Shown: positions 51,550-61,829 of the stretch, piece after piece
How positions within the stretch are numbered: position 1 is the stretch's first letter
Layout of the letters: every line of letters begins with the position of its first letter
Source: Flaccisagitta enflata
Lineage: Eukaryota > Chaetognatha > Sagittoidea > Aphragmophora
DNA: 64,000 nt
Direction of reading: 5' to 3'
NCBI GenBank assembly: GCA_965153355.1
Contig: OZ231126.1
Span: 63,674,001-63,738,000 of the forward strand
Position numbers and translations under genes: made by a program
Notes under the pieces: model-generated
The model's input: the letters and a program-made list of their open reading frames with translations, nothing else
Databases searched by the model: none
What the model was told of the DNA's origin: nothing

Positions 51550-51745
51550 AGTAACAGCAAAGACAACTTACGTGAGATAAAAACAATGTCACGGATAGGT
51601 GGGCATGGACATGTGACCCCCTTACCCACACCCACAAAACACGCGCTTTTGCTCTTTTCAATTCATGCGTGACCAACATGCCAGCGGACCAACGGACCAA
51701 TAGACAGAGCTGCTTTGAGTTATTTGTCTGCGACAAAAAAAGTGT
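51550..51745 (+). mobile_element. CGR element, subfamily B2, degraded
   Basis: It includes ACTTACGTGAGATAAAAACA, then CACGGATAGGTGGGCATGG, AACGGACCAAT units and a decayed tail GAGTTATTTGTCTGCGACAAAA. Its head half is also present, inverted, at about 52960-53050 as part of the K arm. Confidence 0.65.
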
Positions 51746-51748
51746 CAC

Positions 51749-52906
51749 TTTTTAGGTGCGCCACAGCACCTCTATAAGAGACTCTGTCTGTCAAAGGTTG
51801 ATCGGTTGGTTGGTTGGTTTGTTGGTTGGCTGGTCGGTTGGTCACCCTCGAGTGAAAAATCCTGAAAAATATTTGAAATCACATGAAAACTTATCTTTTT
51901 TGTCATTCATATTATCTGTCATTCCATTCATTATCACATTCATCTACAGTTAGGTCTCATAAAGCTCATAGATCTGAAAGTGGTCTGATATAGGGCTCCG
52001 GATAGGTCTGAGGAATTTTTCTTGTCATTTCATTCATCATCATATTCATTTTTGGGCAGCGGCCCCGAAGGGGACGAAGTCCTGTAGAACACAGGGGGAA
52101 TCTGTCCGTCCGTCCGTACATACATCCGTCCGTCCATCCCCCTGCCCCATCCTCAGGGCTTTGTCTCCTTTGGGGCCTGTTCTGACCCAAATTCTGCCAA
52201 ATAGCCTGAATCCAAGCAATATGGCCCAAATCTAAGCAAAATGGCCCAAATCCAAGTATAATGGCCCAAATCCAAGCAAAATGGCCCAAATCTAGCCTGA
52301 GGTACATCATTTTGGCCCCTTAGATCTATATAGATATGAATATAAATCTACCTAGATTCTGACCAGATTTGGGCCATTTTTCTTGTATTTGGGCCATTAT
52401 GCTAGGATTTGGGCCATTTTGCTAAGATTTGGGCCATATTGCTAGGATTTAGGTTATATGGCAGAATTTGGGTCAGAATAGGCCCCAAAGGAGACGAAGC
52501 CCTGAGGATGGAGTGGGGGGGACAAATGGACGGATGGATGGACGGACAGATTCCCCCTGTGTTCTACAGGACTTTGTCCCCTTTGGGGCCGCTGCCCTGC
52601 TTCCCCTCAACTTAAATTACACAAATCTCAAGCAGGGCACAGGTACCGCTGACCGCTTACTGCCTTTGGGCTGCTATTGGATTGTCCAATAGAACTTGGG
52701 ATTGGTCTGATTGAGCTCAGAATAGGTCTGTTAGAGCTTGAGATAGGTCTAAAAATTCATGTTTCTTGTCATTTCATCCATTATCATCTGTGGTCAATGG
52801 AGCTTGGGATAGGTCTGATAGAGCTAGGGATAGGTCTGATAAAGGATAGGTCTAGAAATTAATAATGCTGGCGCACCGTCTTGGCCCATGTATCAGGCCT
52901 TGTTCT
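51749..52906 (-). mobile_element. CGR element, subfamily C, carrying a nested family F element
   Basis: On the minus strand the tail hairpin is AGGTGC TGTGGC GCACCT then AAAAA (51749-51772). The head is AACAAGGCCTGATACATGGG with GGTGCGCC (52862-52906). The inside is the same 24-bp AGACCTATCC minisatellite as the copy at 35574-36000, split by a family F element at 52053-52654. The head GGTGCGCC and tail AGGTGCGCC-type arm agree in inverted orientation. Confidence 0.7.
52053..52654 (-). mobile_element. Family F hairpin-ended element, copy 3
   Basis: On the minus strand the head is GGTCAGCGGTACCTGTGCCCTGCT. Inverted blocks with CCTGTAGAACACAGGGGGAA lie at 52080-52100 and 52546-52570, and the tail is GGGGCCGCTGCCCA then AAAA. 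The interior is about eight AATGGCCCAAATCCAAGCAA units that switch orientation near 52320-52370, so the whole element is a palindrome. Confidence 0.8.
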
Positions 52907-53260
52907 TTTTTTTTTTTCAAATTAAAAAAAAAGACTGGATACACGGCTGTTAAGAAAAAAAAACATGTTCTGTGGGCGTGTGTGGGTGTGGATGAGGGGG
53001 TTACGTGCCCCTGCCCACTTATCCGCAACAATGTTGTTATGTCACGTAAGTTGTCTGTGGTGTTACTTTTTGACTCAATCATTATGAGGTATCACTCCCA
53101 GACCCACAGACGCCAAACAGACCTACAGATGGACCCCAAACAGAGCAACAGAAAAACAAAGCGACTAAGAACTAAGAAGAATTTTTTTTTAATAGTGCAG
53201 GAAATACATGTTAGAAAATAAAAGTAAAATACAACTGTCAGAAAATCAATAAGTCTTTAG

Positions 53261-53274
53261 AACAAGGCTGGATA
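53261..53274 (+). mobile_element. CGR head separated from its body by a 6.4-kb insertion
   Basis: AACAAGGCTGGATA is a CGR head. The matching body resumes at 59641. The flanks on both outer sides continue the K arm, so one CGR copy was inserted in the arm and later split by the foldback element at 53275-59640. Confidence 0.65.
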
Positions 53275-53639
53275 CAGGTGTATCAAAATGGCCTCTAGGC
53301 TTCAGATCGTCTGTGCCGCGGTTTTGGGCACGGGGTGGGTGTGGTAGAACACAAAAATACCCTTGGGGGGCTTCCCAAAGGGGTCCTGTGAGTAGTCCAC
53401 CACTTAAAAGCTTGAAAAAATGGCCCCAAAGTGAGCCAAAGCTGGTGGTGACCTGTCAACTTCAAATTTTTTTTTGCTAGCCTGTTTTTGATGAATAAGC
53501 ACATTTTTTGGACTCATTGGGGAGCAAAAACATGTAAGAGGGTAGTGGGGTGAGTGGTTGAGGGGGGTGTCCCATGTGGTGGGGGCAAGGGGGTCAAATT
53601 GGCCAAAATTCAGGTCCTGATGGAGGTGGTCGTAAAAAA

Positions 53640-54720
53640 TGACGAAAATTCAAAATATCATTTTTTTTGGTCAAATTATGTTGTAACTTGATGGTTTTAG
53701 CCAAAAAACCTAATCTAAATCGGAATTTTGGTTGAAAAATGCCAAATAATAGTTGTGGTGGTTGTTGGTGATTTTGGGGTTTTAACCATTCAACTTTGAA
53801 AGCTCATATCTTTTACACTATTGGGAGAAAATATTTTTGGCCGGTCTCATTCAAAAAAGCATAAAAAATTCTTTCAGAATCTCATGAATTTTGTCCAGTT
53901 TCATTCAGAAATGGTGCTACAGTGATCTCTCAAAGTACAGTGAAAATTGTGTATTTCAGGTGTTTGAACAATCTCATTTTGTTGAGCTATTTCTTCCAAG
54001 GAAATGTAGATAAAAATCGAAATATCAAATTTTTTGATCAAATTATGTTGCAACTCAATGATAATAGCCGAAAAACCAGAAGCGAATTGGAATTTTGGTG
54101 GAAAAATGCCAAATTACAGTTGTGGCGGTTGTTGATGATTTTAGGGTTATAACCATTCAACTTTGAAAGCTTATATCTTTTACACGGTTAGGAGAAAATA
54201 TTTTTGGCCGGTCTCATTCAAAAAAGCATAAAAAAATCTTTCAGAATCTCATAAATTTTGTCCATTTTCATTCAGAAATGGCGCTACAGTGATCTCTCAA
54301 AGTACAGTGAAAATTGTCTTTTTGGGAGTTTGACTTCGTCAGGCTTTGTCAAGCTAAATGGACTAAGTTAATGGAGATTGAAGTACACAGTTGGTCTCAT
54401 TTGAAAGATCTTTTTGAAAGCCTCGTGAATTTGGTCTTGACTTATTCAGAAATGGTGCTACAGTGATATCTCAAAGTAAAGTGAAAAGCATTTTTCCATA
54501 TGTTTGATCCATCCCTTGTTTTGAGGCGCATATCTTTTAAACGATTAGGAGAAAATATTTTTGGCTAGTCTCGTCGAAAAGAGCATTGAAAAATCTTTCA
54601 GATGCTCATGAATTTGGTCCATTTTCATTCAATAATGGCAATACAGTGATATCTCAAAGGTACAGTAAAAGTGAATGTTTTCGGTATTAGACTCATCCCC
54701 TTTTGTAGGCGGCGATATCA
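53640..54720 (+). repeat. ~367-bp satellite, left arm, with ~180-bp half-units
   Basis: Marker word CAGTGATCTCTCAAAGTACAG recurs near 53920 and 54285 (365 bp), then in diverged form near 54460 and 54640 (about 180 bp). The last two units are single half-units, implying that the 367-bp unit is a dimer of an older 180-bp repeat. Confidence 0.8.
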
Positions 54721-55040
54721 GATGGGGTTGAAAAGCTCGCTCGAAAAAGATTTTTGGCATTTTGACTAAAGTGAGGACGCTGAATAAAACTGTGGAAATC
54801 ATAAGTCTTTAGCATTACTCGTTTTGGTGTTTTACAAACTTTTTAAATAAAAAAATGGAAAAAAAAGTAACACTTATTCTACGACTTCATTCTAAAACTC
54901 ATCTCCACTGACATTTTTTCTAAGTCAGAGTTAACCTTCCAATGTATCATTGCGCGTCAGGGAAGGGAGACAAACTGGCTAAAATCAACATATAAATGGA
55001 CGGACGAATACACAGATGCGCAGACAGTTCATCACTTTAC
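54721..55040. other. Unique loop sequence, nothing recognised
   Basis: AT-rich. It follows the candidate exon on the minus strand, so it would be intron if that call is right. Confidence 0.45.
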
Positions 55041-55227
55041 CAAAGGTGGATCCGACTGCATGCAGCAGGCTGTGTCATGCAATTTAGCGCCTTAGAAAAG
55101 TTGTTTTGGTGAGAGGTGATGCTAGTGCGTAACTCACTACAGCATAGTGAAACAGCAATGATGTCAAGGAAATTCGCACCATAAAAATCACCCTTACATA
55201 CATCTTCATCCGAGTAAGGAAGTAGAT
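55041..55227 (-). CDS. Candidate internal exon in the foldback loop, Cys-containing
   Basis: A textbook acceptor (ATTTCACTTTTCCTTCTAG) ends at 55228 and a donor, TTTG then GTAAAG, follows at 55040. The 187-nt exon is phase 1 to phase 2, and the open frame of 61 codons contains five cysteines (one in DEDVCKGDFYG, two in VSLCCSELR, one each in ALNCMTQ and PAACSR). The composition is that of an ordinary globular protein. It lies within the loop of the 6.4-kb foldback, so it is either captured host sequence or part of an element gene. Confidence 0.45.
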
Positions 55228-55259
55228 CTAGAAGGAAAAGTGAAATATTTTCCAAACCA

Positions 55260-55970
55260 TTTGGGTGACATCGATGATAAAAAGAGTGACCATAATGTAT
55301 ATGAAATGCTATAGATTCAAAAAAAATTTAATTGTCTGTGCTTAGGTTGACCTTTACGTCCCCGGACTCTGACTCTGAATGTAAGAACAGAAAATTGTGT
55401 CAAACATCATGTCAGTTAATTCAATACTAAAAATCGGGGTTGCTCTAATCTATTATCATTCCAACGAAATCCAAAGCAGAATTTCAAGCTCTATCCATTG
55501 GTGCCACCCCCAGAACTGTAGAGGTCAGCGTTTGGCAATGCCGATGATATCTTACAGGTAGTTGAATTCGAAATTAGAGCAAAATCAGAACTGTTTCTCG
55601 TGACTAGAAGTATAACTTCAAGCGCTACCTTTTGTCCAGCTATATCTTTTGAGAGAGAAAAAATCTGTCGGTGTCATTTGACAGAGCCTGAAAAGGATGA
55701 AATCAAAAAGGGTCAAAGACTGACAGACCGACCAATTGACCAACCAATAGGTCTACAGGCAGACAAATAGGTTTAATATCGACACTTTTAATTACACTGC
55801 GGTGAAAAAAGTGTTTTTGTTGTTGACTGTTTCATTCATACTTCTTTACCCTCTCTTCTGGATAAGTTCGAATAGCCTAGTCAATGGGAATGAAGAAATT
55901 TCATCTTCTTGTTGTCGTTTCTCATTTTCCTCCCAACATCTGTCTATGTTTGAACATGTCTGAGAAAAAT
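55260..55970. other. Unique loop sequence, nothing recognised
   Basis: No repeat copy or exon with both splice signals was seen. GACCGACC-like words near 55723 are too few to call a CGR copy. Confidence 0.45.
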
Positions 55971-56181
55971 AACAAGGTTGGATACATGGCTACCCCAGTT
56001 GCGTGCGGGTGGGCAGGGGCCATTATTGAGGTCACCTCATCATTTGGGCAGGTACAGTGAGGCGAGAGACCGCAAATACAAAAAAAAAGTAAAGTGTGAC
56101 GGACAGACCGACGGACCGACGGATGGACCAACAGACGGACCGACAAAGCGGGGTGTAGAGTCGCGTAGCACGCAACTAAAA
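55971..56181 (+). mobile_element. CGR element, subfamily A, intact
   Basis: The head is AACAAGGTTGGATACATGGC, internal AGTTGCGTGCGGGTGGGC, tail AGTCGCGT AGC ACGCAACT then AAAAA. The internal motif and right arm have both shifted from CGCGACT to CGCAACT, keeping their match while the left hairpin arm has not changed. Confidence 0.87.
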
Positions 56182-56284
56182 AGGTCAAGAGCGTTGAACT
56201 ACCGGAATCCGGTCCACTATGTGATCTCTCTCACTTGGAGGATCTTAAGGGGCCCAAGACGCCTTCAAATCTGCAAGTTTTGCG

Positions 56285-56481
56285 TTTTTAGTCGCGTGCT
56301 ACGTGACACTACACCCCGCTTTGTCCGTCCGTTGGTCGGTCGGTCGGTTGGTCGGTCCCCAGTTTACTTTTTTATGTTTTTGCGGTCTCTGGCCTCACTG
56401 CACTTGCCCAAGTGCTTTAGTAACTCAAATACCCTGCCCACCCGCACGCGACTAAGGTAGCCATGTTTTCTTGCCTTGTTT
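56285..56481 (-). mobile_element. CGR element, subfamily A
   Basis: Minus-strand copy with tail AGTGTCACGT AGC ACGCGACT then AAAAA, an ACCGACC repeat, AGTCGCGTGCGGGTGGGC and a diverged head AACAAGGCAAGAAAACATGGC. It is followed within 3 bp by a second copy in the same orientation. Confidence 0.85.
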
Positions 56482-56483
56482 TC

Positions 56484-56699
56484 TTTTTAGTCGCGTGCAC
56501 GCGACTCTACAACCCGCTTTGTCCGTCAGTCGGTCGGTTGGTCGGTTGGTCAGTCAGTTGGTCTGTTGGTCACACTTTACTTTTTTTTATGATTTTATTT
56601 CTTTGACCTCACTGCTCCTGCCCAAATGATCTGGTGACCTCAAACATGGCCCCTGCCCACCCGCACGCAACTTCGGTAGCCGTGTATCCGGCCTTGTTT
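56484..56699 (-). mobile_element. CGR element, subfamily A, tandem neighbour
   Basis: The tail is AGTCGCGTG CACGCGACT, a perfect 18-bp palindrome without a loop. The head is AACAAGGCCGGATACACGGC. The head of the copy at 56285-56481 abuts this tail, forming a head-to-tail pair. Confidence 0.88.
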
Positions 56700-56704
56700 T
56701 AATA

Positions 56705-56842
56705 AGTCTCGGCCAGTCCATGAATGAAACTGCAGACGCAGTTGTGGAACGCGTCCTGCAAAAGCACCCAACTACCTCGGTTTCAAAAATGGAACGTCGT
56801 CTCAGGGAAGATGTTAAGGACATCTACACTGAAGCCAAGTAG
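56705..56842 (+). CDS. Coding-like fragment ending in a stop, beside a CGR copy
   Basis: A frame reading LGQSMNETADAVVERVLQ, a middle rich in Thr/Ser/Lys, then LREDVKDIYTEAK and TAG. The even mix of charged and aliphatic residues with probable helices is unlike any repeat in the window. An ATG is at 56720. The CGR copy ending at 56699 may have cut the frame, or AATAAG at 56701-56706 may act as an acceptor. No family is recognised. It lies in the loop of the 6.4-kb foldback. Confidence 0.4.
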   Translation, partial: SLGQSMNETADAVVERVLQKHPTTSVSKMERRLREDVKDIYTEAK

Positions 56843-56989
56843 AAAAGACCAATCTTTTAAAATCTGCATCTTTTATCAACAATTCCATTTCCAACTACTC
56901 TGAACATCTTTGCCACTGCACCTTATATGACATTACAATTTGTATGTTTCAATTGTATCCACACCCAGACGTTTGAATTCCATAATTTT

Positions 56990-57195
56990 CATCAAAAAAT
57001 TTGATAATTTGATTTTTATCTCCATTTCCTTGGAAGAAATAGCTCAACGAAATGAGATTGTTCAAACACCAGAATTACACTTATTTTCACTGTACTTTGA
57101 GAGATCACTGTAGCGCCATTTCTGAATGAAACTGGACAAAATTCATGAGATTCTGAAAGAATTTTTTATGCTTTTTTGAATGAGACCGGCCAAAA
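56990..57195 (-). repeat. ~367-bp satellite, right arm, outermost partial unit
   Basis: A partial unit that breaks at GACCGGCCAAAAA. The same point is resumed at 57594, so about 400 bp (57196-57593) was inserted into the unit, with a short duplication of GAATGAGAC(C/T)GGCCAAAAA on each side. Confidence 0.75.
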
Positions 57196-57473
57196 AAAGT
57201 GGCGCTGCAAAGACCAGATGTAAAATGCAAGCCAAGAGGACAAAAGTGGAGTAGCTGAAAGACAATATGGATGAGGATCGTATTTCATTTTGTATTTTAA
57301 GTATTGATCGTTTTAAGCTGGTTAAGAGCACCTTTCAATTTCTGTTAAAACATGAATTTTCTTGAATTGCAATGTTAAGTGATGTATTTTTTTAAAAGTA
57401 AAAAAATGGTGACTCAAACTTGTCTTTGATTACTCATGGATCCGTTATAACAGTATTCGTGATATCTGAGCAT

Positions 57474-57595
57474 AACAGCCCCTGCCCACCCAAAAATTTA
57501 GCCCCTGCCCAATGATTGACTGCCCCTGCCCTTGAGTGTACTGCCTCTGCCCACCCACCAGCGACTGCTTCTTGGCCATGTATCCGACCTTGTTT
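57474..57595 (-). mobile_element. CGR element, subfamily A fragment with repeated GGGCAGGGGC
   Basis: On the minus strand it has head AACAAGGTCGGATACATGGC, an AGTCGCTGGTGGGTGGGCAG box and then three further GGGCAGGGGC boxes. There is no tail. The box is present four times here compared with twice in full copies. Confidence 0.75.
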
Positions 57596-59270
57596 GAATG
57601 AGACTGGCCAAAAATATTTTCTCCCAACTGTGTAAAAGATATGAGCTTTCAAAGTTGAAGGGTTAAAACCCCAAAATTACCAACAACCACCTCAACTGTA
57701 ATTTGGCATTTTTCAACCAAAACTCCAATTCACTTCTGCTTTTTTTTTTTGCTATTATCATTAAGTTGCAACTCATTTGGCCAAAAAATTTGATATTTCG
57801 ATTTTTATCTCCATTTCCTTGGAAGAAATAGCTCAACGAAATGAGATTGTTCAAACACCTGAATTACACAATTTTCACTATACTCTGAGAGATTACTGTA
57901 ACGCCATTTCTGAAGGAAACTGGAAAAAAATTCATGAGATTCTTAAAGATTTTTTCATGTTTTTTTGGATGAGACCGGCCAAAGATATTTTCTCTTAACT
58001 GTGTAAAAGATATAAGCTTTCAAATTTGAATGGTTAAAACCCCAAAATCACCAACAACCACCACAACTGTAATTTGGCATTTTTCCACAAAATTCCAATT
58101 CACTTCTGGTTTTTTGGCTATTATCATTGAGTTGCAACATAATTTGATCAAAAAACTTGATATTTCGATTTTTATCTCCATTTCCTTGGAAGAAATAGCT
58201 CAACAAAATGAGATTGTTCAAAAACCTGAATTACACAATTTTCACTGTACTTTGAGAGATCACTGTAGCGCCATTTCTGAAGGAAACTGGACAAAATTTA
58301 TGAGATTCTGAAAGATGTTTTTATGCTTTTTTGAATGAGACCGGCCAAAAATATTTTCTCCCAACCATGTAAAAGATATAAGCATCCAAATTTGAATGGT
58401 TATAACCCCAAAATCACCAACAACCACCACAACTGTAATTTGGCATTTTTCCACCAAAATTCCAATTCACTTCTGGTTTTTTGGCTATTATCATTGAGTT
58501 GCAACATAATTTAATCAAAAAATTTGATATTTCGATTTTTATCTCCATTTCCTTGGAAGAAATAGCTCAACAAAATGAGATTTTCAAACACCTGAAATAC
58601 ACAATTTTCACTGTACTTTGAGAGATCACTGTAGCGCCATTTCTGAATGAAACTGGACAAAATTCATGAGATTCTGAAAGAATTTTTTATGCTTCTTTGA
58701 ATAAGACCGGCCAAAAATATTTTCTCCCAACAGTGTAAAAGATATGAGCTTTCAAAGTTGAATGGTTAAAATCCCCAAAATCACCAGCAACCACCACGAC
58801 TGTAATTTGGCATTTTTCAACCAAAATTCCGATTTAGATTTGGTTTTTTGGCTAAAACATCAAGTTACAACATAATTTGCCCAAAAAAATTGATATTTTG
58901 AATTTTATCTCCATTTCCTTGGAAGAAATAGGTCAACGAAATGAGATTGTTCAAACACCTGAAATACACAATTTTCACTGTACTTTGAGAGATCACTGTA
59001 GCACCTTTTTGAGTGAAACTGGACAAAATTCATGAGATTCTGAAAGAATTTTTTATGCTTTTTTGAATGAGACCGCCAAAAATATTTTCTCCCTACAGTG
59101 TAAAAGATATGAGCTTTCAAAGTTGAATGGTTAAAACCCCAAAATCACCAACAACCACCACAACTGTTATTTGGCATTTTCAACCAAAATTCCGATTTAG
59201 ATTTGGTTTTTTGGCTAAAACCATCAAGTTACAACATAATTTGACCAAAAAAATTGATATTTTGAATTTT
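57594..59270 (-). repeat. ~367-bp satellite, right arm, about five units
   Basis: Marker TTTGGCATTTT occurs near 57703, 58073, 58440, 58808 and 59172, a period of 364-370 bp. Units are in the opposite orientation to the left-arm array and differ by scattered substitutions. Frames of about 65-90 codons recur in each unit but shift and break between units, so I do not call them genes. Confidence 0.88.
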
Positions 59271-59640
59271 CGTCATTTTTTACGACCACCTCCATCAGGA
59301 CCTGAATTTTGGCCAATTTGACCCCCTTGCCCCCACCCCATGGGGCACCCCCCTCACCCACCCACCCCACTACCCTCTTACATGTTTTTGCTCCCCAATG
59401 AGTCCAAAAAATGTGCTTATTCATCAAAAACAGGCTAGCAAAAAAAAATTTGAAGTTGACAGGTCACCACCAGCTTTGGCTCATTTTGGGGCCATTTTTT
59501 CAAGCTTTTAAGTGGTGGACTACTCACAGGACCACTTTGGGAAGCCCCCCAAGGGTATTTTCGTGTTCTACCACACCCACCCCGTGCCCAAAACCGCGGC
59601 ACAGACAATCTGAAGCCTAGAGGCCATTTTGATACACCTG

Positions 59641-59767
59641 CAAGACAGTCGCAGACAATTGGGCAGGGGCCGTAATGCAATAATCGCTCGGAATTCAAAA
59701 AAGTTCGTAATGATGTACCGACCAACCAACATAGGAAGGTGTATAGTTGCGTGTCCGCGACCATAAA
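59641..59767 (+). mobile_element. CGR body and tail (partner of the head at 53261)
   Basis: CAAGACAGTCGCAGACAATTGGGCAGGGGC, GAACCGACC-like units and the tail ATAGTTGCG TGTC CGCGACCATAAA. It continues the element whose head lies 6.4 kb upstream. Confidence 0.72.
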
Positions 59768-59826
59768 TAAAATACGATTTTCTTGACTTTGTTGGTATCC
59801 TAAACCACATGTTTATGTGCCCTCCT

Positions 59827-60154
59827 GTATCATTCAGGGATGTATATAATTCTATGATCTTTGATTAATTCTCCCCCCCCTGCCTTTGATTTTCTTCCCC
59901 GCGATGCATCGCGTCGCATTACAAAACCTATGATTTTCTTCCCCATATAGCAATAAAACAATGTTTTTAAGGTTTAAAGTGTTAAATTGTGTTTTACTAA
60001 TCAGTTTCTATGATTTTGTACTGCCAAAAATTTTATTTTCCCCAAATTTTTTTTTTTTTTCATCTTACATTTTTTCCCCATCTCCAAACCCTTTGACTAT
60101 TTCCCCCTGCCACCGGGGGGGGGATGTAGAACAATATATAGGTCTGGTATCATT
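59827..60154 (-). mobile_element. hAT-type MITE with 8-bp target duplication (family G, copy 2)
   Basis: The element is 59835-60146 (312 bp), an inverted homologue of 16156-16469 (shared CGCGGGGAAGAAAATCAAAG and AAAGGGTTTGGAGATGGGG). GTATCATT is duplicated at 59827-59834 and 60147-60154. The other K arm carries a single AATGATAC at 51306-51313 with no insertion, an empty site that confirms the boundaries. Confidence 0.92.
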
Positions 60155-60749
60155 GCCCCTGCCCAATCTTAGAGGCCTCTATCCAGCCTTCTCCAGCAAC
60201 AAGTAATGTCTTCCAGAGTTTGATTTTAAGTGTTTTTAAGTGAATATTGCAAGCACAGGCTTAAAACGACACTCAGTCTTAAAAAGCTCAACTTTGAGCC
60301 TTGGAAAAGCTCAGAAATAAGCTTTTTGAGCACCTTACCCAGCCAAGTCGAGCTTTTGAGTCAAAAAGCTCATTTTTGAGCTTTTATTAACTAAAAAGCT
60401 TATTTTTGCCTATTTTTTAAAGACTTGTAAGGGATTTGACAATATGAATGAATTCCCCACCCCAAAATCTATCATTGAGTGAAAAATGAAAAAAAATTGA
60501 AGGGTGCCATGTCTGAGATTTTCATCGCTCATTTTTTCTCCAATCGAAAAAAAAGATTAAAATCCATACCTACATCCCAGTTTTTCTCTACCACATAGCT
60601 GTTGCCCAAAAATTCTCTAAAAAAAAAGAATTAGTCCACTCGATGAGGATGTATGGTCGTGGGAAATTAAGAAAAAAACGCGAAAAAAGCAAAAGCTCAG
60701 AAATGAGCTTTTCCAGGATCTCCGGCTGTACTCAGCCAAGTGCGTGTAG

Positions 60750-61540
60750 GTAGTTTTTACACTTTAATAAGATGATGTGCGCTGAAGCATGAAGTGGCTT
60801 AGGCGGTCGGTTTAAAAATAATAATACGACCTTGTCGTGCGATATGCTCTTTTGCTGTTGAAATCTCCTGATGCTGCAAAATTGCTGTCCATGCAGCATT
60901 TTTTTTCATAGAAAGAAACGGCGCTTCTCAATTTCCCACAATGGAAAAATCATTGTTTTTAGAAGCGGTTTTCACTCCGCCTGCACTTGTTTTTATTCCG
61001 TGACGGTTTTGTTTTTGTTGTTTTCAAGCTGTGGCTAGTTTTTTATTCCAATCGATTTCGATAAATTATTGGCGTTTCCCCATCAACCCGTTTTTTTTTT
61101 CCATTTCTAAACGTGTCGCTCGTAATTTTGTGCAGCAACCACAACTCATGAAATAAAAACAGACGGTTAAAGGATTCGTCTGTTCACGAGCCAGGGACCT
61201 GGAAAATAAAACAAAGATAACATGGGTGGATATCATTGTGGAGGAGGTGACAAACTTAAGATGGCCCTCAAAATCAATGTCAAGTTACATGAAATCAGAA
61301 TCTGGCATTATGAAGTAAGACATAACATACTCAAAAGCAAAGCCTGGAAGTCCGGAGCAGGAACAGGAAACGGAAAATGCTACTCATATTATTCATTTTT
61401 CAGTGATATTGTAAAAAAAAAAATCCACAACCGAGAATATGCAGAAAAAGTTGACTATAAAAGTAAAAAAAAAAACTTGGTGCTCGGGAAAGCAACTTAC
61501 GCTTGAAACGGCTCCTATGGGAAAATTGAAAAACAGGCGA
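60750..61540. other. Unique sequence without a supported gene
   Basis: A 94-codon frame at 61222-61506 (plus) begins MGGYHCGGGDKLKMALKINV and has mixed composition, but Lys-rich and A-rich stretches and missing splice or promoter context leave it unsupported. Confidence 0.4.
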
Positions 61541-61544
61541 GAAG

Positions 61545-61715
61545 TTTTTAGTCGCGGACAAGCGACTCTATAAGAGGCTTTGTCCGTCCGTCCGTCCGTC
61601 CGTTGGTCGGTCGGTTGGTCGGTCCGTGGTGATCGAGTTGGAAAGTGTGAAAACGCGCATTTCCGCCCCTGCCCACCCATCCGCGACTGGTATTGGCCGT
61701 GTATCTGGCCTTGTT
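61545..61715 (-). mobile_element. CGR element, subfamily B, intact
   Basis: On the minus strand it has head AACAAGGCCAGATACACGGC, AGTCGCGGATGGGTGGGCAGG, GGACCGACC units and tail AGTCGCTTGTCCGCGACT then AAAAA. The head AGTCGCGGA agrees with the inverted right arm TCCGCGACT exactly. A CA array starts 30 bp beyond its head. Confidence 0.88.
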
Positions 61716-61729
61716 TTTTTCGTTTTAGC

Positions 61730-61829
<100 letters not shown>

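Larger units (their letters stand above)
53275..59640. mobile_element. 6.4-kb foldback element with satellite arms and a 2.2-kb loop
   Basis: The ends are CAGGTGTATCAAAATGGCC and its complement. The outer arms (53275-53760 and about 59170-59640) are close inverted copies. The inner parts are a tandem repeat of about 367 bp: two to three units on the left and about five in inverse orientation on the right. The central loop (about 54720-56990) is unique and holds an exon-like frame, a coding fragment and CGR copies. No target duplication could be read with confidence. CAG ends recall the element at 7320-9760. Confidence 0.75.
50257..60746. mobile_element. Nested inverted-repeat complex (outer element K)
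   Basis: The outer arms begin ACACGCACTTGGCTGAGTA (50257) and end with its complement (60746). The left arm runs to about 51650. Its inverted partner is split into about 52950-53260 and 59768-60746. Each arm is interrupted by later insertions absent from the other: a 449-bp element on the left (50280-50728), a hAT MITE (59835-60146) and a CGR copy that itself holds a 6.4-kb foldback (53275-59640) on the right. The centre is a subfamily C CGR element containing a family F element. The complex probably grew by successive insertion into an original palindrome. Confidence 0.7.

Noticed and set aside
55978-56460. 160-codon frame across CGR copies
   Set aside because: It crosses two elements in opposite orientation; the peptide is an artefact of the element sequence, which is non-coding in the other copies.
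58030-59321. Repeated 60-90-codon frames with similar sequence
   Set aside because: They recur once per satellite unit and break between units, as expected of a non-coding tandem repeat.
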